DNA from: Acidobacteriota bacterium
GTDB taxonomy: Bacteria; Acidobacteriota; Vicinamibacteria; Vicinamibacterales; JAKQTR01
Length of the DNA: 64,000 nt
Direction: 5' to 3'
NCBI GenBank assembly: GCA_029562975.1
Contig: JAKQTR010000030.1
Location: 310,001 to 374,000 of the forward strand
Of the stretch, positions 45,188 through 53,411 are shown one piece after another; position 1 is the stretch's first letter; every line of letters begins with the position of its first letter. The notes beneath the pieces were generated by a model. The model did not search any database. It saw nothing but the letters and a program-made list of their open reading frames with translations, and was not told where the DNA came from. A program made the position numbers and the translations under genes.

Positions 45188-45724
45188 ATGGAGGAACGCG
45201 CAGCGACGCTGCTCTCGAGTTCGGAGGCGTTCAAGGGCCGGATTTTCACGATCACCGTCGACCGGGTGCGCCTGCCCAACGGCCGGACGGCGACGCTCGA
45301 CATGGTCCGTCACCGGGGCTCCGTCGTGCTCCTGCCCCTGGCAGACGACGGGCGCATCGTCCTGATCCGCCAGTACCGGTTCGCGCTCGACCAGTGGATC
45401 TGGGAGCTGCCCGCCGGCAGCCTGGATCCAGGCGAGGACCCCGTCGCGGCGGCCGCGCGCGAGTGCGAAGAAGAGATCGGCCTCGTGCCGTCGCGCGTCG
45501 AGCACGCCGGCTCCTGGTACCCGACGCCGGGCTTCTGCACGGAGGTCATGCACTACTACCGGCTGACCGGCCTTCGCCGGCCTGGCCCGGACCGTCCGCA
45601 GCCGCACGCGGACCCCGACGAGGACATCCGCGTGCACGTCTTCACGCTGGGCGAGGCGCGCGACATGGTCCGCCGTGGCGACATCGTCGATCTGAAGACC
45701 GCCTGGGGCCTGACGCTGGCCTGA
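45188..45724 (+). CDS. Nudix hydrolase, ADP-ribose pyrophosphatase type
   Basis: The 178-residue protein contains a full Nudix box (GEDPVAAAARECEEEIGL, preceded by ELPAGSLDP), which places the Glu metal ligands. The RQYR and TPGFCTE motifs after it are typical of ADP-ribose pyrophosphatases (NudF-like). It may clear ADP-ribose or related nucleotides. GGAGGAAGG lies just ahead of the ATG. Confidence 0.9.
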   Translation: MEERAATLLSSSEAFKGRIFTITVDRVRLPNGRTATLDMVRHRGSVVLLPLADDGRIVLIRQYRFALDQWIWELPAGSLDPGEDPVAAAARECEEEIGLVPSRVEHAGSWYPTPGFCTEVMHYYRLTGLRRPGPDRPQPHADPDEDIRVHVFTLGEARDMVRRGDIVDLKTAWGLTLA

Positions 45725-45890
45725 CGCCCCTGCCGAGGCCGGCAGGCGCGGCGGGCGCGGCCTGCAGGACGCGACGGCTCCCCGGGCTCGCGGCTCCCCG
45801 TGCGATAATGCCCGTTCAGGGACAGCGAGCCGGCCGCGATCGTCAGTGGCGTTGGCGGCCCGCGGCGATTCGAGAAAGGAACGCGCCCCC

Positions 45891-47555
45891 ATGTCCGACC
45901 CGACCGTCCCGCGGCATCCCAAAGGCACGCGAGCCCGGATCCTCCTTACGTCGGTGTTCGGCCCCTACGCCCAGGACGACGAGTTCGGCAGCCGGTCGAT
46001 CAACCCGATGGAGCTGTACCACAACCAGGTGACGCGGGAGCAGGGGCCGTTCTCGATCCGGATGTTCCACCGGTCGTGGGGCATCCTGTTCATCCAGCAC
46101 AACATCTCGGCGCCGTGCGCGCTGCTCGACTTCCCCACCCGCGAGCGGTTCGTCGCAGAGCTGCAGCGGGGGGAGTACGACGTCGTCGGCATTTCGAGCA
46201 TCATCGTGAACGTCGGCAAGGTGCGCGAGATGTGCCGGCTCGTGCGCGAGCACGCGCCGGGCGCCGCGATCGTCGTCGGCGGGCACGTGACCGCCATCCC
46301 CGGCCTGCATCGCCTGATCGATGCCGACCACATCGTGAGGGGCGAGGGCATCGCCTGGTTCCGCGCGTTCCTGGGCGAGCCCGCGGGGGCGCCGATCCGG
46401 CACCCTGCCATCCCGTCGGCGTTCGGTTTCCACCTGATGGGCCTGCGCGCGCCGCAGGGCGGCGGGTCGCCGGCCGCGACGATCGTGCCGTCAGTGGGCT
46501 GCCCCATGGGGTGCAACTTCTGCACGACCTCGGCCTTCTTCGGAGGCAAGGGCCGCGTCGTCAACTTCTTCGAGAAGGGGCAGGAGCTCTTCCGGGTGAT
46601 GTGCGAGGCCGAGTCCCGGCTGAAGGTGAAGGCGTTCTTCATCATGGACGAGAACTTCCTGCTCTACAAGAAGCGGGCGATGGAGCTGCTCGAGCAGATG
46701 CGGGCGAAGGGGAAGGCCTGGCAGCTCTACGTGTTCTCCTCGGCGAACGCAATCGCGAAGTACTCGATGCGCGAGCTCGTCGAGCTGGGCATCAGCTGGG
46801 TGTGGATGGGCCTTGAGGCGAAGCAGAGCCGGTACAGCAAGCTGGCGGGCGCCGACACGATGGCGCTCACGAAGCAGCTGCAGGCGCACGGGATTGGGGT
46901 GCTGGGATCGACGATTGTCGGCCTCGACCACCACACGCCGGACAACATCGCGGGCGAGATCGAGCACGCGGTGTCGCACGAGACGGACTTCCACCAGTTC
47001 ATGCTCTACACGCCGGTGCCGGGCACCCCGCTCTACCAGGAGATGGCGGACGAGGGCCGGCTCCTCGCGGACGTGGACCTGGCGGACATCCACGGCCAGG
47101 ACCGCTTCAACTTCAGGCATGCGGCGATCCCGCGCGAGCAGTCGAAGCGGCTCCTCGACTGGGCGTTCCGGCTCGACTACGAGCGCAACGGGCCGAGCCT
47201 CTACCGCATGGCGCGGACGATGCTGGAGGGCTGGCGGCGGTACCGGGACGATCCCGACCCGCGCGTGCGGCAGCGGGCGCGCGACTGCGCCCGCGATCTG
47301 CGGCGCGGGTACGGCGCCGCGCTGTTCGCGATGGAGAAGTACCTGCGCCGGTCGAACGCGGAGGTCAGCGCCCGGATCGGCGCGCTGCGAAGGGAGATGG
47401 AGCGCGAGATCGGCGGCATCACGCGGTGGGTGTCGCGCCTGGCCGGCCCGGTGCTGCTGTGGTCCGCGCGCCGCGACGCGCGCCGGCACCCGAGGGGCCG
47501 CAGGCTCGAGCCGGCGACCTTCTTCGAGCGCCGCAACTGGCCGACAACCGCCTGA
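45891..47555 (+). CDS. B12-binding-domain radical SAM protein
   Basis: The 554-residue protein has an N-terminal cobalamin-binding-like domain (DVVGISSIIVNVGKV, AAIVVGGHVTA) and a radical SAM domain with C-x3-C-x2-C in GCPMGCNFCTT near residue 206. Further segments are FIMDENFLL and WVWMGLEAKQSRYSKLAGAD. B12 radical SAM enzymes methylate or rearrange lipids, cofactors and antibiotics. The classical DxHxxG B12 motif is not obvious, so cofactor binding is uncertain. A GAAAGGA site precedes the ATG. The substrate is unknown. Confidence 0.85.
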   Translation: MSDPTVPRHPKGTRARILLTSVFGPYAQDDEFGSRSINPMELYHNQVTREQGPFSIRMFHRSWGILFIQHNISAPCALLDFPTRERFVAELQRGEYDVVGISSIIVNVGKVREMCRLVREHAPGAAIVVGGHVTAIPGLHRLIDADHIVRGEGIAWFRAFLGEPAGAPIRHPAIPSAFGFHLMGLRAPQGGGSPAATIVPSVGCPMGCNFCTTSAFFGGKGRVVNFFEKGQELFRVMCEAESRLKVKAFFIMDENFLLYKKRAMELLEQMRAKGKAWQLYVFSSANAIAKYSMRELVELGISWVWMGLEAKQSRYSKLAGADTMALTKQLQAHGIGVLGSTIVGLDHHTPDNIAGEIEHAVSHETDFHQFMLYTPVPGTPLYQEMADEGRLLADVDLADIHGQDRFNFRHAAIPREQSKRLLDWAFRLDYERNGPSLYRMARTMLEGWRRYRDDPDPRVRQRARDCARDLRRGYGAALFAMEKYLRRSNAEVSARIGALRREMEREIGGITRWVSRLAGPVLLWSARRDARRHPRGRRLEPATFFERRNWPTTA

Positions 47556-47567
47556 GGCGGCCGGCGC

Positions 47568-48518
47568 TCACGCGCCGAGCCCGATGGCCTCCTCAATCGT
47601 CGCGGCGTAGATGGCGACCGTGTCCGCCGGGTCCCTCGCGTAGCCGCCCGACAGCACGACCGCCACCGGGATGCCGGCGTCGCGCGAGGCGGCGAACGCC
47701 GCGGCGTCCCGCCGGCGCAGGCCGTCCATCGTCAGGCCCAGGCCGCCGAGCCGATCGTCGCCGTACGGATCCGCGCCCGCCAGGTAGAAGATGATGTCGG
47801 GGCGGGAGCCCACCACGGCCGGCAGCGCCGGCGCGAAGGCCTGCAGGTACTCTTCGTCGCCCGCGCCGTCGGGCAGCCCGATGTCGAGCGAACTCGGGGG
47901 CTTGATGCTCGGGTAGTTGCGTTCCTGGTGGATCGAGCAGGTGAAGACCGACGGGTCGCCTGCGAAGATGAAGGCCGTGCCGTTGCCCTGGTGCACGTCG
48001 GCGTCGAGCACCGCCGCCCGCCGGATGGCGCCGTCGCGCTGCAGCACGCGGATTGCGACGGCCACGTCATTGACGGGGCAGAAGCCTTCGCCCCTCGAGG
48101 GGAAGGCGTGGTGCAGCCCCCCGCCGATATTGGCGGCCGCCGCGAGCGGCGGGGCCTCCCGCGGCGCTCCGATCCGGGCAGCCTCCCCCGCGCGGCCGGC
48201 CGCCTCCAGCGCCAGGCGCGCCGCCAGCAGCGTGCCGCCGGCGTTGAGCAAGTACGACTCCGCGATGGCCGGCGTCCACGGCAGCTCGAGCAGCGCCAGG
48301 TCGGCCGTCGTGAACGAGCCCGAGCGGACCTTGTCGAGGTAGTCCGGCGTGTGGACGAGGGCCAGATCGTCCCATTCGGCCAGAGGGGGCTCCAGAACGT
48401 CGGCGGCGCGGACCAGGCCGGCGGCCAGCAGCCGCTGGACGACCTGTCCGTACACTTCCGAGCGCAGGATGTGGCCGCTGACACCCGGTTCGTACCGGGG
48501 CGAGTAGACCAGTCTCAC
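47568..48518 (-). CDS. Histone-deacetylase-family amidohydrolase
   Basis: A 316-residue arginase/deacetylase-fold protein. Catalytic parts are GGGLHHAFPSRGEGFCPVND (His pair), LDADVHQGNGTA (zinc Asp and His) and AGADPYGDDRLGGLGLT (second zinc Asp). Bacterial members deacetylate polyamines, acetoin-pathway proteins or small molecules; which one applies here is not clear. It is convergent with the radical SAM gene and upstream of no obvious partner. Confidence 0.92.
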   Translation of the reverse strand: MRLVYSPRYEPGVSGHILRSEVYGQVVQRLLAAGLVRAADVLEPPLAEWDDLALVHTPDYLDKVRSGSFTTADLALLELPWTPAIAESYLLNAGGTLLAARLALEAAGRAGEAARIGAPREAPPLAAAANIGGGLHHAFPSRGEGFCPVNDVAVAIRVLQRDGAIRRAAVLDADVHQGNGTAFIFAGDPSVFTCSIHQERNYPSIKPPSSLDIGLPDGAGDEEYLQAFAPALPAVVGSRPDIIFYLAGADPYGDDRLGGLGLTMDGLRRRDAAAFAASRDAGIPVAVVLSGGYARDPADTVAIYAATIEEAIGLGA

Positions 48519-48594
48519 GGGCGCACCTCAGTGGAGCCGCGGGCGGAAGCGCCTGGGGCAGGGCCGTCTTACTGGTGCGGAGCCACCGGGCGCA

Positions 48595-51048
48595 TTATCG
48601 CACATCCGCCGCTCGATCGGGCTGCGCCGGCGCCGGGCCGTCGGGCCCGCCCGAGGGCGGGGCGGACTCCGGCTGGAGCGCCAGGGCCAGCACTTCGTCG
48701 ATCGCCCTGACGAAGTGCACGGTCATGTCGCGCCGCAGATCCTCGCCGATGTCTTCCTTGATGTTCTTCTCGTTCTGCCAGGGCAACGCCACCGCGCGGA
48801 TGCCGGCGCGACGGGCGGCGAGGACCTTCTCCTTGATGCCGCCCACCGGGAGCACGCGCCCGCTCAGGGTAATCTCGCCTGTCATGGCGAGATCGCCGCG
48901 GACCGGCCGGCCCGTGATCTCCGACGCGATGGCGGTCACCATCGCCGCGCCCGCCGACGGCCCGTCCTTGGGGATGGCCCCGGAGGGCACGTGGAGGTGG
49001 ATCTCGGCGTCCTTGAAGAAGTCCTCCTTCACGCCGTAGCGGTCGGCGTTCGCGCGGAACCACGACAGCGCGGCGCGGGCCGACTCCTTCATGACGTCCC
49101 CGAGGTGCCCTGTCAGCGTCAGCGATCCGCCGCCGGGCATTCTCGAGGCCTCGATGAAGAGCACCTCGCCGCCGGTCGGCGTCCAGGCCAGGCCGATGGA
49201 GACGCCCGGGTTCTTCGTCCGCTCCTCGATTTCCTCGTCCAGGAACTTCGGCGCGCCGAGGAAGTCGGCGACCAGGGCCGGCGTCAGCGCCACCGGATCT
49301 TCGCGGCCTTCGGCCCTGAGGCGCGCCACCTTCCGGCAGAGCGCTGCGATCTCGCGCTCCAGGTTCCGGACGCCGGCCTCGCGCGTGTAGCCTCGGATGA
49401 TGGCGCGCAGCGACTCGTCGGTGAAGGCGAGTTCGTCGGCGGACAGCCCGTGGTTCCGCACCTGCTTGGCGACGAGGTGCTCGACGGCGATCTTGAGCTT
49501 CTCTTCCTCGGTGTAGCCCGGTAGTTCCAGGACCTCCATCCGGTCGCGCAGCGCCGGCGGAACGGGGTCGAGGATATTGGCCGTCGTGATGAACAGGACC
49601 TCCGAGAGGTCGAACGGGACGTCCAGGTAGTGATCGCGGAAGGTGTTGTTCTGTTCGGGGTCGAGCACCTCGAGCAGCGCCGACGCCGGATCGCCCCGGA
49701 AGTCGGCGCCGAGCTTGTCGATCTCGTCGAGGATGAACACCGGGTTCTTGGATTCGGCCCGGCGCAGGCCCTGGATGATCTGGCCGGGCAGGGCGCCGAT
49801 GTAGGTGCGGCGGTGCCCCCGGATCTCCGCCTCGTCGCGCATGCCCCCGAGGGAGACGCGCACGAACGCCCGGCCGAGCGACGTGGCGATGGACTTGGCG
49901 AGCGAGGTCTTGCCGACGCCCGGAGGGCCGACGAAGCAGAGGATCGGCCCCTTCACCGAGGGGTTGAGCTTGCGGACGGCCAGGTACTCGAGGATCCGGT
50001 CCTTGGCCTTCTCGAGGTCGGAGTGGTCGGCGTCGAGGATCGACTTCGTCCGGACCAGATCGATGACCTCGTCGGTCCGCGCGGACCACGGCACCGCGAC
50101 GAGCCAGTCGATGTAGGTCCGCGCCACCGTGTACTCGGCGGCGGCGACGGGCATCCTGGCCAGGCGATCCAGCTCGCGGAGCGCTTCCTTCTTGACCGCG
50201 TCCGGCATGCCGGCCGCCTCGATCTTTTCGCGCAGCTCCTCGATTTCCTTGGCCTGGTCGTCGCCCTCGCCCAGTTCGCGCTGGATGGCCTTGAGCTGCT
50301 CGCGCAGGAAGTAGTCGCGCTGGTTCTTGCCGACCTCCGACTGGACCTGCGACTGGATCTTCGAGCCGAGCTCCAGGACCTCGAGCTCCTTGATCAGCAC
50401 GCGATTGAGCTCCGCCATCCGCTCGCGGAGGTTGAGCGTCTCCAGCATGTGCTGCTTGGCGGCCGTCGTGATGGTGCTGAGGCTCGACGCGATGAAGTCG
50501 GTGAGGCGCCCCGGATCGGTGATCCCGAGCGCCAGCGTCTGGAGATCGTCCGAGAGCAGCGGCGAGAGCGACACGACCTGCTGGAAGTTCGACTTGATGT
50601 TCCGCTGCATCGCGTCGATCTCGAGGCGATCGGCGTCGGCTGACGTTTCGACCGCGCGCCGGACGCGGCCCCGTAGGTACGGCTCGGCCGACACGATCGC
50701 GTCAACGTGCACGCGCGCCAGGCCCTGGACGATCAGCCGGAGGCTGCCGTCGGGGAGCTTGAACATCTTGTGGATGTGCGTGGCCGTCCCGACGCCGTAC
50801 AGGTCTTCCTGCCGCGGCTCCTCGACCGCCGCGTCCCGCTGCGTGCACACCGCAATCAGCTTCCCGCCGCCGATGGCCTCGTCCACCAGCTTGACCGAGC
50901 TGTCGCGCGCCACCGCCAGCGGCATGAACGAGTGCGGGAAGAGCACCGTGTCGCGCAGCGGCAGGATGGGCAGCTCGGCGGGGATTTCCGCCGCTTTCTC
51001 GATGCCTCCCAGATCGTCCGACCCGGGCGGTTCAGGCAGATCACTCAT
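48595..51048 (-). CDS. lon: ATP-dependent Lon protease
   Basis: Lon degrades damaged and regulatory proteins in the cytoplasm. The 817-residue chain has the N-terminal substrate domain ([20 protein letters not shown]), the AAA domain with Walker [14 protein letters not shown] and Walker [10 protein letters not shown], and the protease domain with catalytic Ser in [10 protein letters not shown] and Lys in [10 protein letters not shown]. The ATG at 51048 gives the expected N-terminus. It lies downstream of the DksA/TraR-type gene on the same strand. Confidence 0.96.
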   Translation of the reverse strand: MSDLPEPPGSDDLGGIEKAAEIPAELPILPLRDTVLFPHSFMPLAVARDSSVKLVDEAIGGGKLIAVCTQRDAAVEEPRQEDLYGVGTATHIHKMFKLPDGSLRLIVQGLARVHVDAIVSAEPYLRGRVRRAVETSADADRLEIDAMQRNIKSNFQQVVSLSPLLSDDLQTLALGITDPGRLTDFIASSLSTITTAAKQHMLETLNLRERMAELNRVLIKELEVLELGSKIQSQVQSEVGKNQRDYFLREQLKAIQRELGEGDDQAKEIEELREKIEAAGMPDAVKKEALRELDRLARMPVAAAEYTVARTYIDWLVAVPWSARTDEVIDLVRTKSILDADHSDLEKAKDRILEYLAVRKLNPSVKGPILCFVGPPGVGKTSLAKSIATSLGRAFVRVSLGGMRDEAEIRGHRRTYIGALPGQIIQGLRRAESKNPVFILDEIDKLGADFRGDPASALLEVLDPEQNNTFRDHYLDVPFDLSEVLFITTANILDPVPPALRDRMEVLELPGYTEEEKLKIAVEHLVAKQVRNHGLSADELAFTDESLRAIIRGYTREAGVRNLEREIAALCRKVARLRAEGREDPVALTPALVADFLGAPKFLDEEIEERTKNPGVSIGLAWTPTGGEVLFIEASRMPGGGSLTLTGHLGDVMKESARAALSWFRANADRYGVKEDFFKDAEIHLHVPSGAIPKDGPSAGAAMVTAIASEITGRPVRGDLAMTGEITLSGRVLPVGGIKEKVLAARRAGIRAVALPWQNEKNIKEDIGEDLRRDMTVHFVRAIDEVLALALQPESAPPSGGPDGPAPAQPDRAADVR

Positions 51049-51162
51049 GGGCAACCCGTGGCTTCGGGCGGCTGGCGGCGCGGCGGCCGCCCGGGTCATA
51101 CACACAGGAGGGCGCGGATCCCGGCCTCCGGCAGCCGGAAACCCGCCTGAAGAATGACCCAG

Positions 51163-51612
51163 TCAGCCGGAGATGTCAAAGAAGAGCGACGAGGACCGCT
51201 GCGCCAGGAGCCGATCCCGCTGGAGGGCGTTCTCCCGCGCCTGCTCGCAGTCCTTGCACCGCACCGCGAACGGGAGCGCCCGCAGCCGCTGCTCGGAGAT
51301 GTCCTCGCCGCACTCGTAGCAGTACCCGTATTCCCCCTCTTCCAGGCGCGAGAGCGCTTCGTTGATGCGCGTCAGGGTCTCCGCCTTCATCTGGATCAGC
51401 GCGAACTCGATGTCCTCCTGGATGTCCGCCTCGGAGCTTTCCCCCTGGTCGAAGACCTCGCTCATCTTGCCGTGCCCGCTTTCCGTGCGGACGTCGCGGA
51501 TCTTCTCGTGCACTTCGCTCATGATTTCACGCCGGCGGTCTTCGAGCATGCGCTTCAGTTCCTCGTAGCGCACGCTCGACATGCCCTTGACGCGTGTCCC
51601 GTTCGTTGCCAT
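51163..51612 (-). CDS. DksA/TraR-type C4 zinc-finger regulator
   Basis: A 149-residue protein with a coiled-coil N-terminal half (SSVRYEELKRMLEDRRREIM; residues about 10-100) and a C4 zinc finger YCYECGEDI...RCKDCEQ, as in DksA and TraR. DksA works with ppGpp on RNA polymerase, and the window also encodes a Rel enzyme. The acidic coiled-coil tip of DksA is not clearly matched, so a DksA-like role is an inference. The ATG at 51612 has an AAGGAG site; the longer frame upstream is unsupported. Confidence 0.85.
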   Translation of the reverse strand: MATNGTRVKGMSSVRYEELKRMLEDRRREIMSEVHEKIRDVRTESGHGKMSEVFDQGESSEADIQEDIEFALIQMKAETLTRINEALSRLEEGEYGYCYECGEDISEQRLRALPFAVRCKDCEQARENALQRDRLLAQRSSSLFFDISG

Positions 51613-52043
51613 GGCGCCTGACGCTCCTTTCGCGTCATCTGGGGGCGACGAGGATCCCTGCCGTTGACCCCGGCTTGCAAAGAATCTGCCATTCTTGCGG
51701 ATCCCGCTGACTGCTGTCAAGGCTCTTGTCAAACCGTCAACCTCCGACCGATTGTGTCGCCCTTGTTGTCTTTAGACGCCTCACCCGCAGGGAAGGTTCT
51801 ACCAGCCGGCCGTGGAATTCCTGTTCTCCATCCAGGCGGCCCAGCCCGGGACCGGGTGTCGCCGAGACGGCGTGCCGGAGCCGCCCTGCACAACGGACCT
51901 ATTGCAGCAGCGACACACTCGTGTGGCCGAATTGACCACTCGCCGCGGTGCCGTCGACACCCGGAGTGGCCAGCCGCCGTCGTGAGCGCCGACACCCAGA
52001 AGCGCTCGTTGACGCACGGAGGCTGGCGTGTCAGGCTTGAGGC
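51613..52043. other. Gene-free 431-bp stretch with promoter and inverted repeats
   Basis: No ORF here looks protein-coding. The part next to the DksA-type gene holds its candidate promoter. The rest contains inverted repeats, for example CCACT at 51936-51940 with AGTGG at 51965-51969 around a further paired core, and CACAC/GTGTG just before it. A structured RNA or leader is possible, but no known RNA family is recognised. Confidence 0.4.
51691..51720 (-). promoter_or_regulatory. Candidate promoter of the DksA/TraR-type gene
   Basis: On the minus strand: TTGACA (51715-51720), 18 bases, AAGAAT (51691-51696). A second TTGACA lies at 51727-51732. Confidence 0.45.
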
Positions 52044-52700
52044 ATGCGTTGTCCGGTCTGCGGAACTCGGGCGGCCAGGCGGTTCTGCCCGGCCCTGGGC
52101 CGTCAGCTGTGCTCCGTGTGCTGCGGGACCAAGCGCCAGGTCGACATCCGCTGCCCGGAATCCTGCGGCTATCTTTCCTCTGCCCGCAGCCATCCTCCGG
52201 CTGCCGTTCGCCGGCAGCGGGACCGCGACATGGATGCCATCCTGCCGGCGCTCGCGGGCCTGTCCGAAGCCAGGCAGCAGTTGTTCCTCTACACCCTGAC
52301 GCTCGTCGACCGGCTCAGAGGCGACGGATTGGAGGCGGCGACTGATGCCGACGCGGCCTCGGCCGCTCGCGCTCTCGCGGAAACCTACGAAACGGCTTCG
52401 AGGGGCCTCATCTACGAGCACCGCGCGGATTCGCTGCCCGGCCGGCGGATCGCCGCGGGCATCCGCGAGGTGTACGAGGAGCTCGGCCGGAATCGCCCTT
52501 CGGGGTTCGCGGCGGACGCGGCGGCGGTCCTGCGGCAGTTGGAGGACGTTGTCACGTCCGTCCAGCGGTCGTCGCCGACGGACCAGCGGGCCTTCCTCGG
52601 GCTGGCCGAGCGCCTCTCCGCCGTCCTCCGTCCGCCCGGCGCCCCGCCGGCAGCCGGGTCTGGCGCGGGCGGGCCGGGTTCGCCGCTCATCCTGCCGTAA
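52044..52700 (+). CDS. Zinc-ribbon protein of unknown function
   Basis: A 218-residue protein not recognised as a named family. Its first 42 residues hold a dense cysteine cluster: CPVCGTRAARRFCP, then CSVCCGTKRQVDIRCPESC, enough for two zinc sites. The remainder is helical and hydrophilic and ends in a Pro/Gly-rich tail. The N-terminus resembles the cysteine-rich part of some uncharacterised proteins with the phrase CCGTKR. A strong hairpin follows the stop. Confidence 0.65.
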   Translation: MRCPVCGTRAARRFCPALGRQLCSVCCGTKRQVDIRCPESCGYLSSARSHPPAAVRRQRDRDMDAILPALAGLSEARQQLFLYTLTLVDRLRGDGLEAATDADAASAARALAETYETASRGLIYEHRADSLPGRRIAAGIREVYEELGRNRPSGFAADAAAVLRQLEDVVTSVQRSSPTDQRAFLGLAERLSAVLRPPGAPPAAGSGAGGPGSPLILP

Positions 52701-52706
52701 GCCGCT

Positions 52707-52739
52707 GGCGGCGCCTTTCCGCGGCCGAAAGGCGCCGCC
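52707..52739 (+). terminator. 13-bp perfect hairpin after the zinc-ribbon gene
   Basis: GGCGGCGCCTTTC (52707-52719) pairs exactly with 52727-52739 around a seven-base loop, seven bases after the stop codon. There is no T run. Confidence 0.55.
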
Positions 52740-52827
52740 TGGCGTGATCGATAGTGATAAGATGGGTTGTTGCGCGCCTGCGGCTGGGTTCGCGTGTTCA
52801 GCCGCCGAGGCGCCGGGGTGTGGAACG

Positions 52828-53019
52828 ATGGCCAAACGCTGTGAAGTGTGTGGAAAGGGCCCCGTCGTCGGGCGCAGGGTCAGTCATGCGCACAACGTGT
52901 CGCCGCGGCGGTTCGAGCCGAACCTCCAGCGCGTCAGGGTGTCACTGAACGGGGGCACGAAGTATATGCGGGTCTGCACCCGCTGCCTCCGCTCGAAGAA
53001 GGTCGTCAAGGCCGCGTGA
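52828..53019 (+). CDS. rpmB: 50S ribosomal protein L28
   Basis: L28 is a small large-subunit protein. The 63 residues begin MAKRCEVCGKGP and contain SHAHNVSPRRFEPNLQRV, with a second pair CTRC, so this is the zinc-binding (C+) form. The ATG at 52828 was not the longest start but gives the exact family N-terminus. TAAGAT at 52758-52763 is a possible -10. ridA follows 11 bases later. Confidence 0.97.
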   Translation: MAKRCEVCGKGPVVGRRVSHAHNVSPRRFEPNLQRVRVSLNGGTKYMRVCTRCLRSKKVVKAA

Positions 53020-53030
53020 AGGAGACGGAC

Positions 53031-53411
53031 ATGCGCCACGCGATCAGCACGAACGACGCGCCGAAGGCCATTGGGCCCTACTCGCAGGCGGTCCGCGCGG
53101 GCAGCCTGGTGTTCGTGTCCGGCCAGGGCCACGTGGACCCGGCGACCGGCGAGGTCGTGGCGGCCGGCGACATCGCCGCCGCGACACGCCGCGTGATGGA
53201 CAACATCGGCGCGATCCTCCAGGCTGCGGGCGCGTCGTTCGACCACGTGGTCCGCACGACGGTCTACCTGGCCGACATGAACGACTTCGCGGCCATGAAC
53301 GCGGCCTACGCCGAGTACTTCTCCTCGCCGGCTCCGGCGCGCACGACCATCCAGGCCGCCCGCCTGCCGAAGGACCTGCGCGTCGAGATCGACGTCATCG
53401 CGTCCCTGTAG
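53031..53411 (+). CDS. ridA: RidA-family enamine/imine deaminase
   Basis: RidA hydrolyses reactive enamines made by PLP enzymes. The 126-residue protein has AIGPYSQAVRAG, VFVSGQGHVDP, TTVYLADMNDF and the catalytic-site Arg in SPAPARTTIQAARLP. A good AAGGAG site precedes the ATG at 53031. Its last 17 bases overlap the end of the convergent rel gene. Confidence 0.95.
   Translation: MRHAISTNDAPKAIGPYSQAVRAGSLVFVSGQGHVDPATGEVVAAGDIAAATRRVMDNIGAILQAAGASFDHVVRTTVYLADMNDFAAMNAAYAEYFSSPAPARTTIQAARLPKDLRVEIDVIASL

Noticed and set aside
51729-52835. Minus-strand open frame opposite the zinc-ribbon gene
   Set aside because: The plus-strand protein has a convincing Cys pattern; the minus-strand translation is Arg/Pro-rich without motifs.
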